Positions 1 through 6,598 of a DNA stretch of 13,605 nt are shown here, piece by piece. This DNA is from JAZSMS01 sp045536015. GTDB lineage: Bacteria; Bacillota; Clostridia; Christensenellales; QALW01. How positions within the stretch are numbered: position 1 is the stretch's first letter; every line of letters begins with the position of its first letter. The stretch lies in assembly GCA_045536015.1 (NCBI GenBank), contig JAZSMS010000155.1, positions 1-13,605 on the forward strand. The letters are read 5' to 3'. Position numbers and translations under genes: made by a program. Under the pieces are notes generated by a model. That model searched no databases and had not been told where the DNA came from. It was given only the letters and a program-made list of their open reading frames with translations.

Positions 1-2
1 GA

Positions 3-632
3 CATGGCTACGATCCGACTTCTATTACTGCAAGCGGACTCAAAAAATTCATTGAAAATCACGGCGGTATGCATCACAGATTCAAGCGCGGATATAAAAA
101 CGTTATTAACGAAGCAATCCGTCTTAATAAGGAAGGTCAGTATTGTCCCTTGGCTATTGAAACAAGCGGCCACGCGGCGCTTAAGGAAAACTATTTCCTT
201 GACGACGGCGCATATTTAGTTACAAAATTCTTAATCAAAGCCGCACAGTTAAAAAAGGAAGGCAAAAAGCTTGACGACCTTTTAATTGGTCTTGAGGAAC
301 CGATTGAAAGTGAAGAATTCCGCTTTAATATCAAGCTTGAAGATTTTGCTCCCTACGGTTTAAGCGTTATTGACTCACTTCAAAAAGAAGTTCCTTCTTT
401 GGCAGGTGCTTCGATAGTTCCCGATAACTACGAAGGTATTCGTATTACCTTTAACGAACAAAACGGCAATGGCTGGTTTTTACTCAGAATGTCACTTCAC
501 GATCCTTTGATGGTTTTAAACGTTGAATCTGACGAAGAAAACGGCGTTAAAAAGATTTGTGACGCAATTTATCCGTTCTTTAAAAAGCAAGAATTGCTTG
601 ATATCAGCGCACTTACCGACTTTTTAAAATGA
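3..632 (+). CDS. phosphohexomutase (phosphomannomutase/phosphoglucomutase family), 3' part only
   Basis: The reading frame is open from the window edge (first full codon at base 3), so the N-terminal domains with the phosphoserine and metal site lie outside. What remains is the end of domain 3 and domain 4 of an alpha-D-phosphohexomutase, which interconverts hexose 1- and 6-phosphates in the cytoplasm. Seen: the sugar-binding loop ETSGH (bases about 162-176) followed by ALKENYFLDDGAYL, and a C-terminal segment RMSLHDPLMVLNVESD that sits where the family's phosphate-binding loop lies. The loop reads ETSGH, which argues against GlmM (usually GEQSGH) and for the PMM/PGM group; glucose versus mannose preference cannot be told. 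The stop codon overlaps the next start (ATGA at 629-632), so the downstream SLOG gene is probably translationally coupled. The first ATG in this frame (69) is internal, not a start. Confidence 0.85.
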   Translation, partial: HGYDPTSITASGLKKFIENHGGMHHRFKRGYKNVINEAIRLNKEGQYCPLAIETSGHAALKENYFLDDGAYLVTKFLIKAAQLKKEGKKLDDLLIGLEEPIESEEFRFNIKLEDFAPYGLSVIDSLQKEVPSLAGASIVPDNYEGIRITFNEQNGNGWFLLRMSLHDPLMVLNVESDEENGVKKICDAIYPFFKKQELLDISALTDFLK

Positions 633-1084
633 CCTGTTGCTTTACTGGTCACCGCAGCATTCCCGCTTGTTCTATAGAACAACTGCAAAATAGCCTTGAT
701 AAAACGCTTTGCGATTTAATTAATCAGGGCACAACAAAATTTATCTGCGGTGGCGCTCTTGGCTTTGATACCTTGGCGGCGCAGGCTGTTATAAGGCAAA
801 AGCAAAAGAATAAAGTCGTTTTTCTTACGCTTGCCCTGCCCTGCCGCGACCAATCAAAAAGATGGAGCGAAATGCAAAAAATGGTATATAACGATATTTT
901 AGCTTGGGCAGATGAGGTTATATATCTGTTTGACCACTACGTAACTGGTTGTATGCACGCGCGCGATAAGTTTATGGTAGATTCGGCAGATACCGTAATT
1001 GCCTATTATCGCGGAAAAAGCGGTGGCACACAGTACACCTTCAAATATGCCGAAGAGCAGAAAAAAAAGATAGTTTTACTTTAA
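629..1084 (+). CDS. SLOG-family protein, YpsA/DUF1273-like
   Basis: A 151-residue cytoplasmic protein of the SLOG (Smf/DprA-LOG) Rossmann-like superfamily, closest in pattern to YpsA/DUF1273. Seen: the N-terminal CFTGHR (residues 4-9), a glycine-rich loop GGALGFDTLAA (41-51) typical of nucleotide-ligand binding in SLOG proteins, PCRDQSKRWS (71-80), MHARDKFMVD (109-118) and a second glycine loop SGGT (131-134). Length matches the single-domain family. SLOG domains are thought to bind nucleotides or nucleotide-derived ligands; YpsA itself has been linked to cell division in Bacillus, but the molecular role is unsettled and I do not transfer it. Start ATG 629 overlaps the mutase stop by 4 bases and no separate ribosome binding site is needed. 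A terminator follows at once. Confidence 0.8.
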   Translation: MTCCFTGHRSIPACSIEQLQNSLDKTLCDLINQGTTKFICGGALGFDTLAAQAVIRQKQKNKVVFLTLALPCRDQSKRWSEMQKMVYNDILAWADEVIYLFDHYVTGCMHARDKFMVDSADTVIAYYRGKSGGTQYTFKYAEEQKKKIVLL

Positions 1085-1110
1085 AGAGGCTGAAAAACAG
1101 CCTCTTTTTA
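1085..1110 (+). terminator. Rho-independent terminator after the SLOG gene
   Basis: AGAGGCTG (1085-1092), loop AAAAA, CAGCCTCT (1098-1105), then a U-rich tail. It starts one base after the SLOG stop codon and ends the mutase-SLOG transcript. Confidence 0.9.
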
Positions 1111-1139
1111 TTTACTTTTAACATAGAATATTATATAAT
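1111..1139 (+). promoter_or_regulatory. SigA-type promoter for the tandem membrane protein genes
   Basis: TTTACT (1111-1116), a 17-base spacer, and a perfect TATAAT (1134-1139). The -35 match is moderate and overlaps the end of the preceding terminator tail. Confidence 0.6.
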
Positions 1140-1175
1140 AAAAATATAAACTTATTTGTAAAGGCTGTAAAAATT

Positions 1176-1754
1176 ATGTTTTTAAAAAAAGTTATCCGTA
1201 CAACAACGCTTGAAGTTGACGCAAATATTGATGAGCTTATTAAAGGGTTAATGGAAGAATCGGGCATATGCGAAATTAAACATCACAATACTATTGGAAC
1301 AGTTGAGTCCTTAGGTATTGGGTTTTACTGCTTTAAAGATGGTTCATTTATATATTCAATCAATTCTAAACCTAAAAAAACTTTTTCGTATTTTGATTCA
1401 CTTCCGTTTTTTATCAGAGGCAAGCTTTACGCCAGCGATCTTGATAAAACAAAAATTAAAATTGAGCATGTGCGTAATAACAATATTTTTTTAATTATTC
1501 TTTTGGATTCTCTCTTCGCAACAATACTCTTGCTTCCCTTTAGCTTTTTATTATATTCTAAACTTAATTCTATTTTCCTTTCCGTTTTTCTTCTTTATTT
1601 AATATGCTTTTTTACTTGTCTTAGGCGTCCTCTTGTTACATATATTCAAGAACGTAAGCACTGCAATATAAACCTCTCCAACATGCAGGAAGACTTTTTT
1701 AAGAAGGTTAAAAAAATTACGGAGGATAAAAATGAAATCAAACATATTCTTTAA
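1176..1754 (+). CDS. hypothetical two-pass membrane protein, first of a paralogous pair
   Basis: A 192-residue protein I do not recognise. Residues 1-100 are soluble and mixed, with a lead-in VIRTTTLEVDANIDELI and a later FYCFKDGSF. Two hydrophobic segments follow at about 103-126 and 130-150, separated by a very short turn, then a basic C-terminal tail of about 40 residues. There is no signal peptide, so both ends are probably cytoplasmic. It has the same length and layout as the next gene: [F]-K-V-x3-TT-x-E-x-D near the N-terminus, FYC-x-K-x-G in the middle, two membrane segments, charged tail. Similarity is weak but collinear. The ribosome binding site is poor (AAAGG at about 1160), unlike its neighbour. 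Its 3' end overlaps the next gene by 23 bases and contains that gene's Shine-Dalgarno. Confidence 0.75.
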   Translation: MFLKKVIRTTTLEVDANIDELIKGLMEESGICEIKHHNTIGTVESLGIGFYCFKDGSFIYSINSKPKKTFSYFDSLPFFIRGKLYASDLDKTKIKIEHVRNNNIFLIILLDSLFATILLLPFSFLLYSKLNSIFLSVFLLYLICFFTCLRRPLVTYIQERKHCNINLSNMQEDFFKKVKKITEDKNEIKHIL

Positions 1755-2310
1755 AGTTTTAGGAAAAACCACCATCGAAATTGATGAAAGCGCAAGCGAA
1801 ATTATTCCAAAGCTCTGTGAACAAAATGGCAAATGTTTTGAATTTGACAGTGAAGGCAAAAACTTTTCTTTTTACTGCTCTAAAAAAGGCAAAATCGAAG
1901 TTTGCAGGATCGGATCAAGTTATTATTCGCGCGGCAGATATGGATACGGAAATTCTCGTAGAACAAGGGACGAAGACCCATATAGAATCATCGGCACAAC
2001 GCGCGAATTCAACTATAAAACTATAATTACGCTCTATTCGGTAAAGGAGCGTGGCTCGCTTATCGGAGTGCTTGTTTCATTTATTGTCGCTATTTTACTT
2101 GCCGCGCTTTATGCCTACGTTTACTTTGCTTATCCGGGCTATTTGCCCACTATATATTTACTTATTCCCGCATTACTTGTTCTTGCCGGTTTTTTTGAAA
2201 TTACACGCTTGAATTCAAATAATAAAAATCACACAAACGACCTTGAAGCAATGAAGCAAGCTGCCATTTACCGAATTAAAGCGACGCAATTAAAAGACGA
2301 AGAATATTAA
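1732..2310 (+). CDS. hypothetical two-pass membrane protein, second of a paralogous pair
   Basis: A 192-residue protein of unknown function. Start ATG 1732 is supported by GGAGG at 1721-1725, inside the end of the upstream gene. Residues 1-105 are soluble: FFKVLGKTTIEIDESASEII near the start, then FYCSKKGK (about 48-55) and a Gly/Tyr/Arg-rich stretch around 64-82 (SSYYSRGRYGYGNSRR). Two membrane segments lie at about 108-132 and 138-157, followed by a charged tail. The alignment of TT-x-E-x-D and FYC with the upstream protein, the equal length and the same topology suggest an old tandem duplication. They may form a hetero-oligomer, but nothing here shows this. The unit ends in a hairpin shared with the convergent GH130 gene. 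Confidence 0.8.
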   Translation: MKSNIFFKVLGKTTIEIDESASEIIPKLCEQNGKCFEFDSEGKNFSFYCSKKGKIEVCRIGSSYYSRGRYGYGNSRRTRDEDPYRIIGTTREFNYKTIITLYSVKERGSLIGVLVSFIVAILLAALYAYVYFAYPGYLPTIYLLIPALLVLAGFFEITRLNSNNKNHTNDLEAMKQAAIYRIKATQLKDEEY

Positions 2311-2311
2311 A

Positions 2312-2343
2312 AAAAGAGATGCTTGAAAAAGCATCTCTTTTTA
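2312..2343. terminator. bidirectional terminator between convergent genes
   Basis: AAAAGAGATGC (2312-2322), 8-base loop, GCATCTCTTTT (2331-2341). An A-run on the left and a T-run on the right make it work in both directions, for the membrane pair (+) and GH130 (-). Confidence 0.9.
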
Positions 2344-2354
2344 TTGTTTTTTAA

Positions 2355-3266
2355 TTATTCGCAAGCGGCAATAATGTCTTTAAGCTTACCGGTTGCAAGA
2401 CCAATATTTGTATCGGATGCACCGTAGTAAATGCGAACGTTTTCGCCATCATCACAAAGAGCGTTGCAGGTAAATACAACGTTTGCAACTCTGCCCTTCA
2501 TTTCATACTCGTGCTCGGGCCAAAGGATAAAGTCGCGTGTGTACTTTAATACCTTACTGGGATCCTCAAGGTCTAAAAGAGCAGCCTTAAGTCTGTAAAT
2601 AAAGCCGTTGCAGGTTTGCGAAACTGTGTGATAAATTTCAAGCCAACCCTCTTCAGTTTTAATCGGAACTGCGCCTGCGCCAATCTTATAACCATCTAAG
2701 AAGGGCTGTCCCTTATACGTCATAGGACGGCTCTTGCCCCAGAAAACAAGATCCGGCGAGTATGAAACCCAGATTGAGCAGGGATCCTGCTCGTTACCGA
2801 AGGGACGGTCCATTCTGCAGTAAAGTCCGCCGATTTTTTCGGGGAAAAGACATCCGTTACGGTTACCTAAATCACTACCGATAGCAACGCGTTCAAACGA
2901 CTTGAAGTCTTTTGTTCTTAAAATGCCAACACGAACCTGATTTTGAGATAAGTCACTTGCATATAAGATGATATATTCGTCACCGATCTTGGTAATACGG
3001 GGATCGTAGGTACAGGTTTCGGGATGTGTCGGATCTGGTGCGGGCCACGGAGCCGGTTCTGGATCGGGCGTAAAGTGAATACCGTCTTTACTGCGAGCTA
3101 TCCAGATACGGTGGATATCGTCAAGCGTTGTAACGTCCATCATTAAAATATATTCGCCATCGTGATAAATTGCGCCGGGATTAAACGTATAAAGCACGTC
3201 CTTAGGCATCATTGCAGGGCACATAACGGGGTTATTTTCGTATTTTTTAAGTAATCTCTCTTTCAT
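2355..3266 (-). CDS. glycoside hydrolase family 130-type protein (mannoside phosphorylase or hydrolase)
   Basis: A 303-residue cytoplasmic protein with a five-bladed beta-propeller pattern typical of GH130. Seen: FNPGAIYHDGEY (28-39), YDPRIT (87-92), NRNGCLFPEKIGGLYCRMDRP (135-155), KIGAGAVPIKTEEGWLEIYH (194-213), LLDLEDPSKV (230-239) and IYYGASDTNIGLA (279-291). Family members mostly phosphorolyse beta-1,4- or beta-1,2-mannosides, releasing mannose 1-phosphate; some are hydrolases. Asp88 in the DPR motif is the likely catalytic acid by family comparison. The residue before it is Tyr, where many members have Glu. Whether it is a phosphorylase or hydrolase, and on which linkage, cannot be settled by eye. 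Start supported by AGGAG (complement of 3274-3278). It is transcribed alone, with no transporter or other glycosidase beside it, although a phosphohexomutase lies 1.7 kb away. Confidence 0.85.
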   Translation of the reverse strand: MKERLLKKYENNPVMCPAMMPKDVLYTFNPGAIYHDGEYILMMDVTTLDDIHRIWIARSKDGIHFTPDPEPAPWPAPDPTHPETCTYDPRITKIGDEYIILYASDLSQNQVRVGILRTKDFKSFERVAIGSDLGNRNGCLFPEKIGGLYCRMDRPFGNEQDPCSIWVSYSPDLVFWGKSRPMTYKGQPFLDGYKIGAGAVPIKTEEGWLEIYHTVSQTCNGFIYRLKAALLDLEDPSKVLKYTRDFILWPEHEYEMKGRVANVVFTCNALCDDGENVRIYYGASDTNIGLATGKLKDIIAACE

Positions 3267-3291
3267 ATTTATACTCCTACGTTATTATTTT

Positions 3292-3307
3292 ACAAGCTTT
3301 TGCTTGT
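3292..3307. repeat. inverted repeat in the GH130 leader, possible operator
   Basis: ACAAGC (3292-3297), TTTT, GCTTGT (3302-3307). It lies between the -10 box and the start codon of the GH130 gene, a place where a repressor site or a leader hairpin could act. It has no U-tail on the minus strand that would make it a terminator. Confidence 0.4.
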
Positions 3308-3319
3308 CTTTCTATAATA

Positions 3320-3348
3320 AGTATACCGAATATAATAGTGTTTGTCAA
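3320..3348 (-). promoter_or_regulatory. SigA-type promoter for the GH130 gene
   Basis: On the minus strand, a perfect TTGACA (complement of 3343-3348), a 17-base spacer and TATACT (complement of 3320-3325), leaving a leader of about 45-50 bases. Confidence 0.8.
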
Positions 3349-3409
3349 TAAAAATCCCTTTTTTTTATAGTAAATTAAAACAAAATATCCGCATTAAAAT
3401 AAATTTTTA

Positions 3410-3438
3410 TTGCAAAAAACAACAATATATAGTATCAT
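3410..3438 (+). promoter_or_regulatory. SigA-type promoter for mscL
   Basis: TTGCAA (3410-3415), a 17-base spacer, TATCAT (3433-3438). Divergent from the GH130 promoter in the same 202-base intergenic region. Confidence 0.6.
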
Positions 3439-3468
3439 ATAAAAAAACAAACGAAAGGAAACAAAAAA

Positions 3469-3954
3469 ATGAAAAAGTTTTTAAACGAATTTAAGGCTTT
3501 CGCTCTTCGCGGAAATGTTATGGATCTTGCAGTAGGTGTTATTATCGGCGGCGCATTCCAAAAAATTGTTACCTCTGTTGTTAACGACCTTATTATGCCT
3601 TGGATAGGCTATTTAACAGGTGGTGTTAACTTTGCCGACCAATTTGTAATTATAAAATTGCCCGAAAACGTTACGGCAGAAATGGTTACAACCCTTGATG
3701 AAGCAAAGAAGCTTGGCGTTACAACCTTTAATTACGGTTCATTTGTAACCGCAGTTATCGACTTTATAATTATGGCATTTATTATCTTCTTACTTGTAAA
3801 GGGCATTAACAAGCTTCAGAATCTTGGCAAAAAAAAGGAAGAAGCACCTGCAGAGCCCACGGCCCCCACAACAAAGAAGTGCCCCTACTGCTTTAGCGAA
3901 ATTGACATCAACGCAACTCGTTGCGCACACTGCACAAGTGAGCTTACCGAATAA
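3469..3954 (+). CDS. mscL: large-conductance mechanosensitive channel with C-terminal zinc ribbon
   Basis: A 161-residue homopentameric channel of the cytoplasmic membrane that opens under tension during osmotic downshock. Seen: the MscL N-terminal signature LNEFKAFALRGNVMDLAVGV (residues 5-24) running into TM1 with the glycine-rich gate region VGVIIGGAF, a periplasmic loop (about 51-90), TM2 (about 92-111), and a charged cytoplasmic segment. Beyond the usual end (about residue 125-130) there is an Ala/Pro/Glu linker and a four-cysteine ribbon CPYC...CAHC (Cys138, 141, 152, 155), which probably binds zinc. Such tails occur in other Firmicutes MscL proteins, but the role is not known to me. 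Start ATG 3469 has AAAGGA at 3454-3459. It is followed by a terminator, so it is largely monocistronic. Confidence 0.95.
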   Translation: MKKFLNEFKAFALRGNVMDLAVGVIIGGAFQKIVTSVVNDLIMPWIGYLTGGVNFADQFVIIKLPENVTAEMVTTLDEAKKLGVTTFNYGSFVTAVIDFIIMAFIIFLLVKGINKLQNLGKKKEEAPAEPTAPTTKKCPYCFSEIDINATRCAHCTSELTE

Positions 3955-3962
3955 TAAAAAAT

Positions 3963-3989
3963 GCGTCGGCAAAATACCGACGCTTTTTT
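3963..3989 (+). terminator. Rho-independent terminator between mscL and rdgB
   Basis: GCGTCGG (3963-3969), 7-base loop, CCGACGC (3977-3983), TTTTTT (3984-3989). The U-tail ends two bases before the rdgB Shine-Dalgarno at 3991, so rdgB depends on read-through or on a promoter inside mscL that I could not identify. Confidence 0.88.
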
Positions 3990-3999
3990 AAGGAGTATT

Positions 4000-4575
4000 A
4001 TGAAAATTATTTTAGCAACGAACAACGTGCACAAGGTACGCGAAATTAAAGAAATTTTAAACCAGTTTGAATTTGTTACTTTGCGCGAAGCAGGCATCGA
4101 CCACGAAACTATTGAAGACGGCAACACCTTTAGCGAAAATGCAATAAAAAAAGCGCGTGAAATTGCCGAAATTTCCGGACTTCCTGCTCTTGCCGACGAT
4201 AGTGGTCTCTGCGTTGAGGCATTAAACGGTGCACCGGGTGTTTTTTCGGCACGCTATGCATCAACCGATGATGAAAACGCATCTGATAAAGCAAACAACT
4301 TGCTTTTGCTTAAAAATATGCGCAACGAAAAAAACCGTCGCGCATACTATGCCGCAAGCATTGCACTTTACTTTCCCGATGGAAAATGTTTAACAAGCGA
4401 AGGCAGACTTTACGGCGAAATTGCTTTTGAAGAAAAAGGTACGGGTGGCTTTGGCTACGATACGCTTTTTTATCTTCCCGAAAAAAATTGCAACGTTGCC
4501 GAGCTTAGTGAAGACGAAAAAAATGCCATCAGCCATCGTGGCGAGGCACTTCGTAAATTAAAAGAGCTTTTATGA
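4000..4575 (+). CDS. rdgB: XTP/dITP diphosphatase (RdgB/HAM1 family)
   Basis: A 191-residue cytoplasmic pyrophosphatase that removes ITP, dITP and XTP from the nucleotide pool, releasing the monophosphate and pyrophosphate. Seen: TNNVHK (residues 7-12), LADDSGLCVEALNGAPGVFS (64-83) with the metal/base Asp66-Asp67, GTGGFGYD (147-154) for base recognition, and ELSEDEKNAISHRGEAL (168-184). Length is normal. Start ATG 4000 is chosen because AGGAG lies at 3991-3995; an upstream in-frame ATG at 3961 falls in the terminator stem and would add 13 residues with no family counterpart. The stop overlaps the next start (ATGA at 4572-4575). Confidence 0.97.
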   Translation: MKIILATNNVHKVREIKEILNQFEFVTLREAGIDHETIEDGNTFSENAIKKAREIAEISGLPALADDSGLCVEALNGAPGVFSARYASTDDENASDKANNLLLLKNMRNEKNRRAYYAASIALYFPDGKCLTSEGRLYGEIAFEEKGTGGFGYDTLFYLPEKNCNVAELSEDEKNAISHRGEALRKLKELL

Positions 4576-5033
4576 AAATTTTAGTTTTAAGTGATACTCA
4601 CGGTTTTGACTGTGCCGAGCGCATTGCTCTACTTGCACAAAGTGCTGATATGATTATCCATTTAGGTGATGGCTATTTTGATGCACAGCAAATTTGCTCG
4701 CTTGCGCAAAAAAACGTTATCTCGATAAAGGGCAACTGCGATTTTTACGGCTCTCAAGTTGAAAACATCAAAATCGACAGTCATATTATTATGTGTACAC
4801 ACGGGCATTTATACGGTGTTAAGGCTGGTTTAACTACTTTAAGCTATGCTGCCGAAGAGGCAGGCGCTGACATAGTTTTGTATGGACATACGCACGTTCC
4901 CGACATAACGAATTATAATAATAAGTGGTTTATTAACCCCGGTTCGCTTGGACGACCGCTGACAAATGTACGTACCTACTGTCTTTTAACTATTGATAAC
5001 GACAAGGTTAAGCCCGAGCTTAAAGAATTTTAA
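4572..5033 (+). CDS. metallophosphoesterase, YfcE/MJ0936 (YsnB) family
   Basis: A 153-residue calcineurin-like phosphodiesterase. All dimetal motifs are present: SDTHG (Asp8, His10), GDGYFD (Asp33), GNCD (Asn55), THGH (His77, His79) and GHTHVP (His106, His108). Family members are small cytosolic phosphodiesterases active on artificial substrates; the physiological substrate is generally unknown. Overlap by 4 bases with rdgB shows translational coupling, and the same pair (rdgB with ysnB) is found in Bacillus, so the link to nucleotide-pool cleaning is plausible but unproven. The start is fixed by MKILVLSDTHG at the usual distance from the N-terminus. Confidence 0.92.
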   Translation: MKILVLSDTHGFDCAERIALLAQSADMIIHLGDGYFDAQQICSLAQKNVISIKGNCDFYGSQVENIKIDSHIIMCTHGHLYGVKAGLTTLSYAAEEAGADIVLYGHTHVPDITNYNNKWFINPGSLGRPLTNVRTYCLLTIDNDKVKPELKEF

Positions 5034-5036
5034 AAT

Positions 5037-5079
5037 TAAAAAAGCACTTTTCAAAATTTTGAAAAGTGCTTTATTTTTT
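5037..5079. terminator. bidirectional terminator, perfect palindrome
   Basis: A perfect 32-base palindrome at 5041-5072, arms AAAGCACTTTTCAAAA and its exact complement, flanked by A- and T-runs. It separates the convergent phosphodiesterase (+) and guaB (-) genes and should stop transcription from both sides. Confidence 0.9.
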
Positions 5080-5085
5080 TATACA

Positions 5086-6585
5086 TTATTCAACGCGTTT
5101 GCTTTTTAAAACAACGTCGTGTGCGCCGCCCTCAACAATACTTACGCTTGAAACAAGTGTAAGCTTTGCTTTTTCTTGAAGCTCGGCAATAGTCTTTGCA
5201 CCACAGTTGCACATAGTGCTTCTAACCTTTGCAAGCGTTTGTCTAACGTTATCCGAAAGCATACCTGCATAAGGAACGTACGAGTCAACGCCTTCTTCAA
5301 ACGAAAGCTTGCCCGCACCGCCTAAATCGTATCTTTGCCAGTTTCTTGCACGGTTGCTGCCTTCGCCCCAATATTCTTTCATTAACGTTCCGTTAACGTT
5401 AACCTTTGCTGTGGGACTTTCTTCAAAGCGAGCAAAATATCTGCCAAGCATAACAAAATCGGCACCCATTGCAAGAGCAAGAGTTATATGATGATCGTGT
5501 ACGATACCGCCATCAGAGCAAACGGGAACGTAAACGCCGTTTTCTTTAAAATATTCGTCACGAGCCTTGCAAACGTCGATAACTGCAGTTGCCTGACCGC
5601 GACCGATACCCTTTGTTTCGCGCGTGATGCAAATTGAACCACCGCCGATACCAACCTTAATAAAGTCAGCGCCGCAATCGGCTAAAAATCTAAAGCCTTC
5701 GCCGTCAACTACGTTGCCTGCACCGATCTTAACTCTATCACCGTAGTTTTTACGAACAAATTCAATAACTCTCTTTTGCCACTCGGAATAACCCTCTGAC
5801 GAGTCGATGCAAAGCACGTCAACTCCAGCTGCTATTAAAGCAGGAATACGCTCTTCGTAGTCGCGGGTATTGATACCTGCGCCAACAACGTATCTCTTAG
5901 TAGCATCCAAAAGCTCGTTGGGATTTTCTTTATGCTGCTCGTAGTCCTTACGGAAAACGAAGTATTTTAATTTGCCATCTTCAGAAACGATAGGAAGCGA
6001 GTTAAGCTTATTATCCCAGATAATATCGTTTGCTTCTGCCAAGGTTGTTCCCTCCGGCGCAGTAACAAGCTTTTCAAGGGGAGTCATAAACTCCTCAACA
6101 AGCGTGTCAACACTCATTCTGCTAACACGATAATCTCTACTTGTAACAATGCCTAAAAGCTTTCCGTTTGCAGTGCCGTCGCTTGTAACCGCAACAGTAG
6201 AATGACCTGTCTTTTCCTTTAAAGCTAAAATGTCAGCAAGTGTGTTCTTTGGCGAAACGTTAGAATCGCTTGTAACAAAGCCTGCCTTATAACCCTTTGC
6301 GCGCGCAACCATTGCTGCCTCATCCTCGATTGACTGCGAACCGAATATAAACGAAACGCCGCCTTCGCGTGCAAGCGCAACTGCAAGTCTGTCACCCGAA
6401 ACCGATTGCATTATAGCCGAAACCATAGGGATATTCATCTCTATTGCAGGCTTTTCGCCTTTTTTAAAGCGCGTAAGCGGAGTTTTTAAGCTTACGTTTG
6501 CAGGGATACAGGTGCTGTCGGAATAGCCGGGAACTAAAAGATATTCGTTAAATGTATGTGATGCTCCTTCAAAAAACTTTGCCAT
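5086..6585 (-). CDS. guaB: inosine-5'-monophosphate dehydrogenase, divergent subgroup
   Basis: A 499-residue cytoplasmic enzyme oxidising IMP to XMP with NAD+, the committed step to GMP. The (beta/alpha)8 barrel is interrupted by a tandem CBS pair (about 112-225), which marks IMPDH rather than GMP reductase. Seen: catalytic Cys319 in GIGGGSICITRETKGIGRGQ (312-331), NAD/substrate loop IDSSEGYS (260-267), SDGGI (357-361) and the flap Arg418-Tyr419 in NWQRYDLGG. The catalytic loop reads GIGGGSIC instead of the usual GIGPGSIC, and IDSSEG replaces D-[ST]-[AS]-H-G, so this is a distinct IMPDH clade. Start ATG 6585 is supported by AAGGAGA on the minus strand and the conserved MAKFFEGASHTFNEY; an upstream in-frame ATG at 6702 lies inside glyA and is rejected. 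Gap to the glyA stop is 13 bases: one operon. Confidence 0.95.
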   Translation of the reverse strand: MAKFFEGASHTFNEYLLVPGYSDSTCIPANVSLKTPLTRFKKGEKPAIEMNIPMVSAIMQSVSGDRLAVALAREGGVSFIFGSQSIEDEAAMVARAKGYKAGFVTSDSNVSPKNTLADILALKEKTGHSTVAVTSDGTANGKLLGIVTSRDYRVSRMSVDTLVEEFMTPLEKLVTAPEGTTLAEANDIIWDNKLNSLPIVSEDGKLKYFVFRKDYEQHKENPNELLDATKRYVVGAGINTRDYEERIPALIAAGVDVLCIDSSEGYSEWQKRVIEFVRKNYGDRVKIGAGNVVDGEGFRFLADCGADFIKVGIGGGSICITRETKGIGRGQATAVIDVCKARDEYFKENGVYVPVCSDGGIVHDHHITLALAMGADFVMLGRYFARFEESPTAKVNVNGTLMKEYWGEGSNRARNWQRYDLGGAGKLSFEEGVDSYVPYAGMLSDNVRQTLAKVRSTMCNCGAKTIAELQEKAKLTLVSSVSIVEGGAHDVVLKSKRVE

Positions 6586-6598
6586 AACTTTTCTCCTT

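Noticed and set aside
69..632. A complete gene starting at ATG 69
   Set aside because: The frame is open to the window edge and the residues before this Met continue the phosphohexomutase, so it is an internal methionine.
3961..3999. An earlier rdgB start at ATG 3961
   Set aside because: It lies in the terminator stem, has no Shine-Dalgarno, and adds 13 residues with no family counterpart; ATG 4000 follows AGGAG and begins the conserved MKIILATNN.
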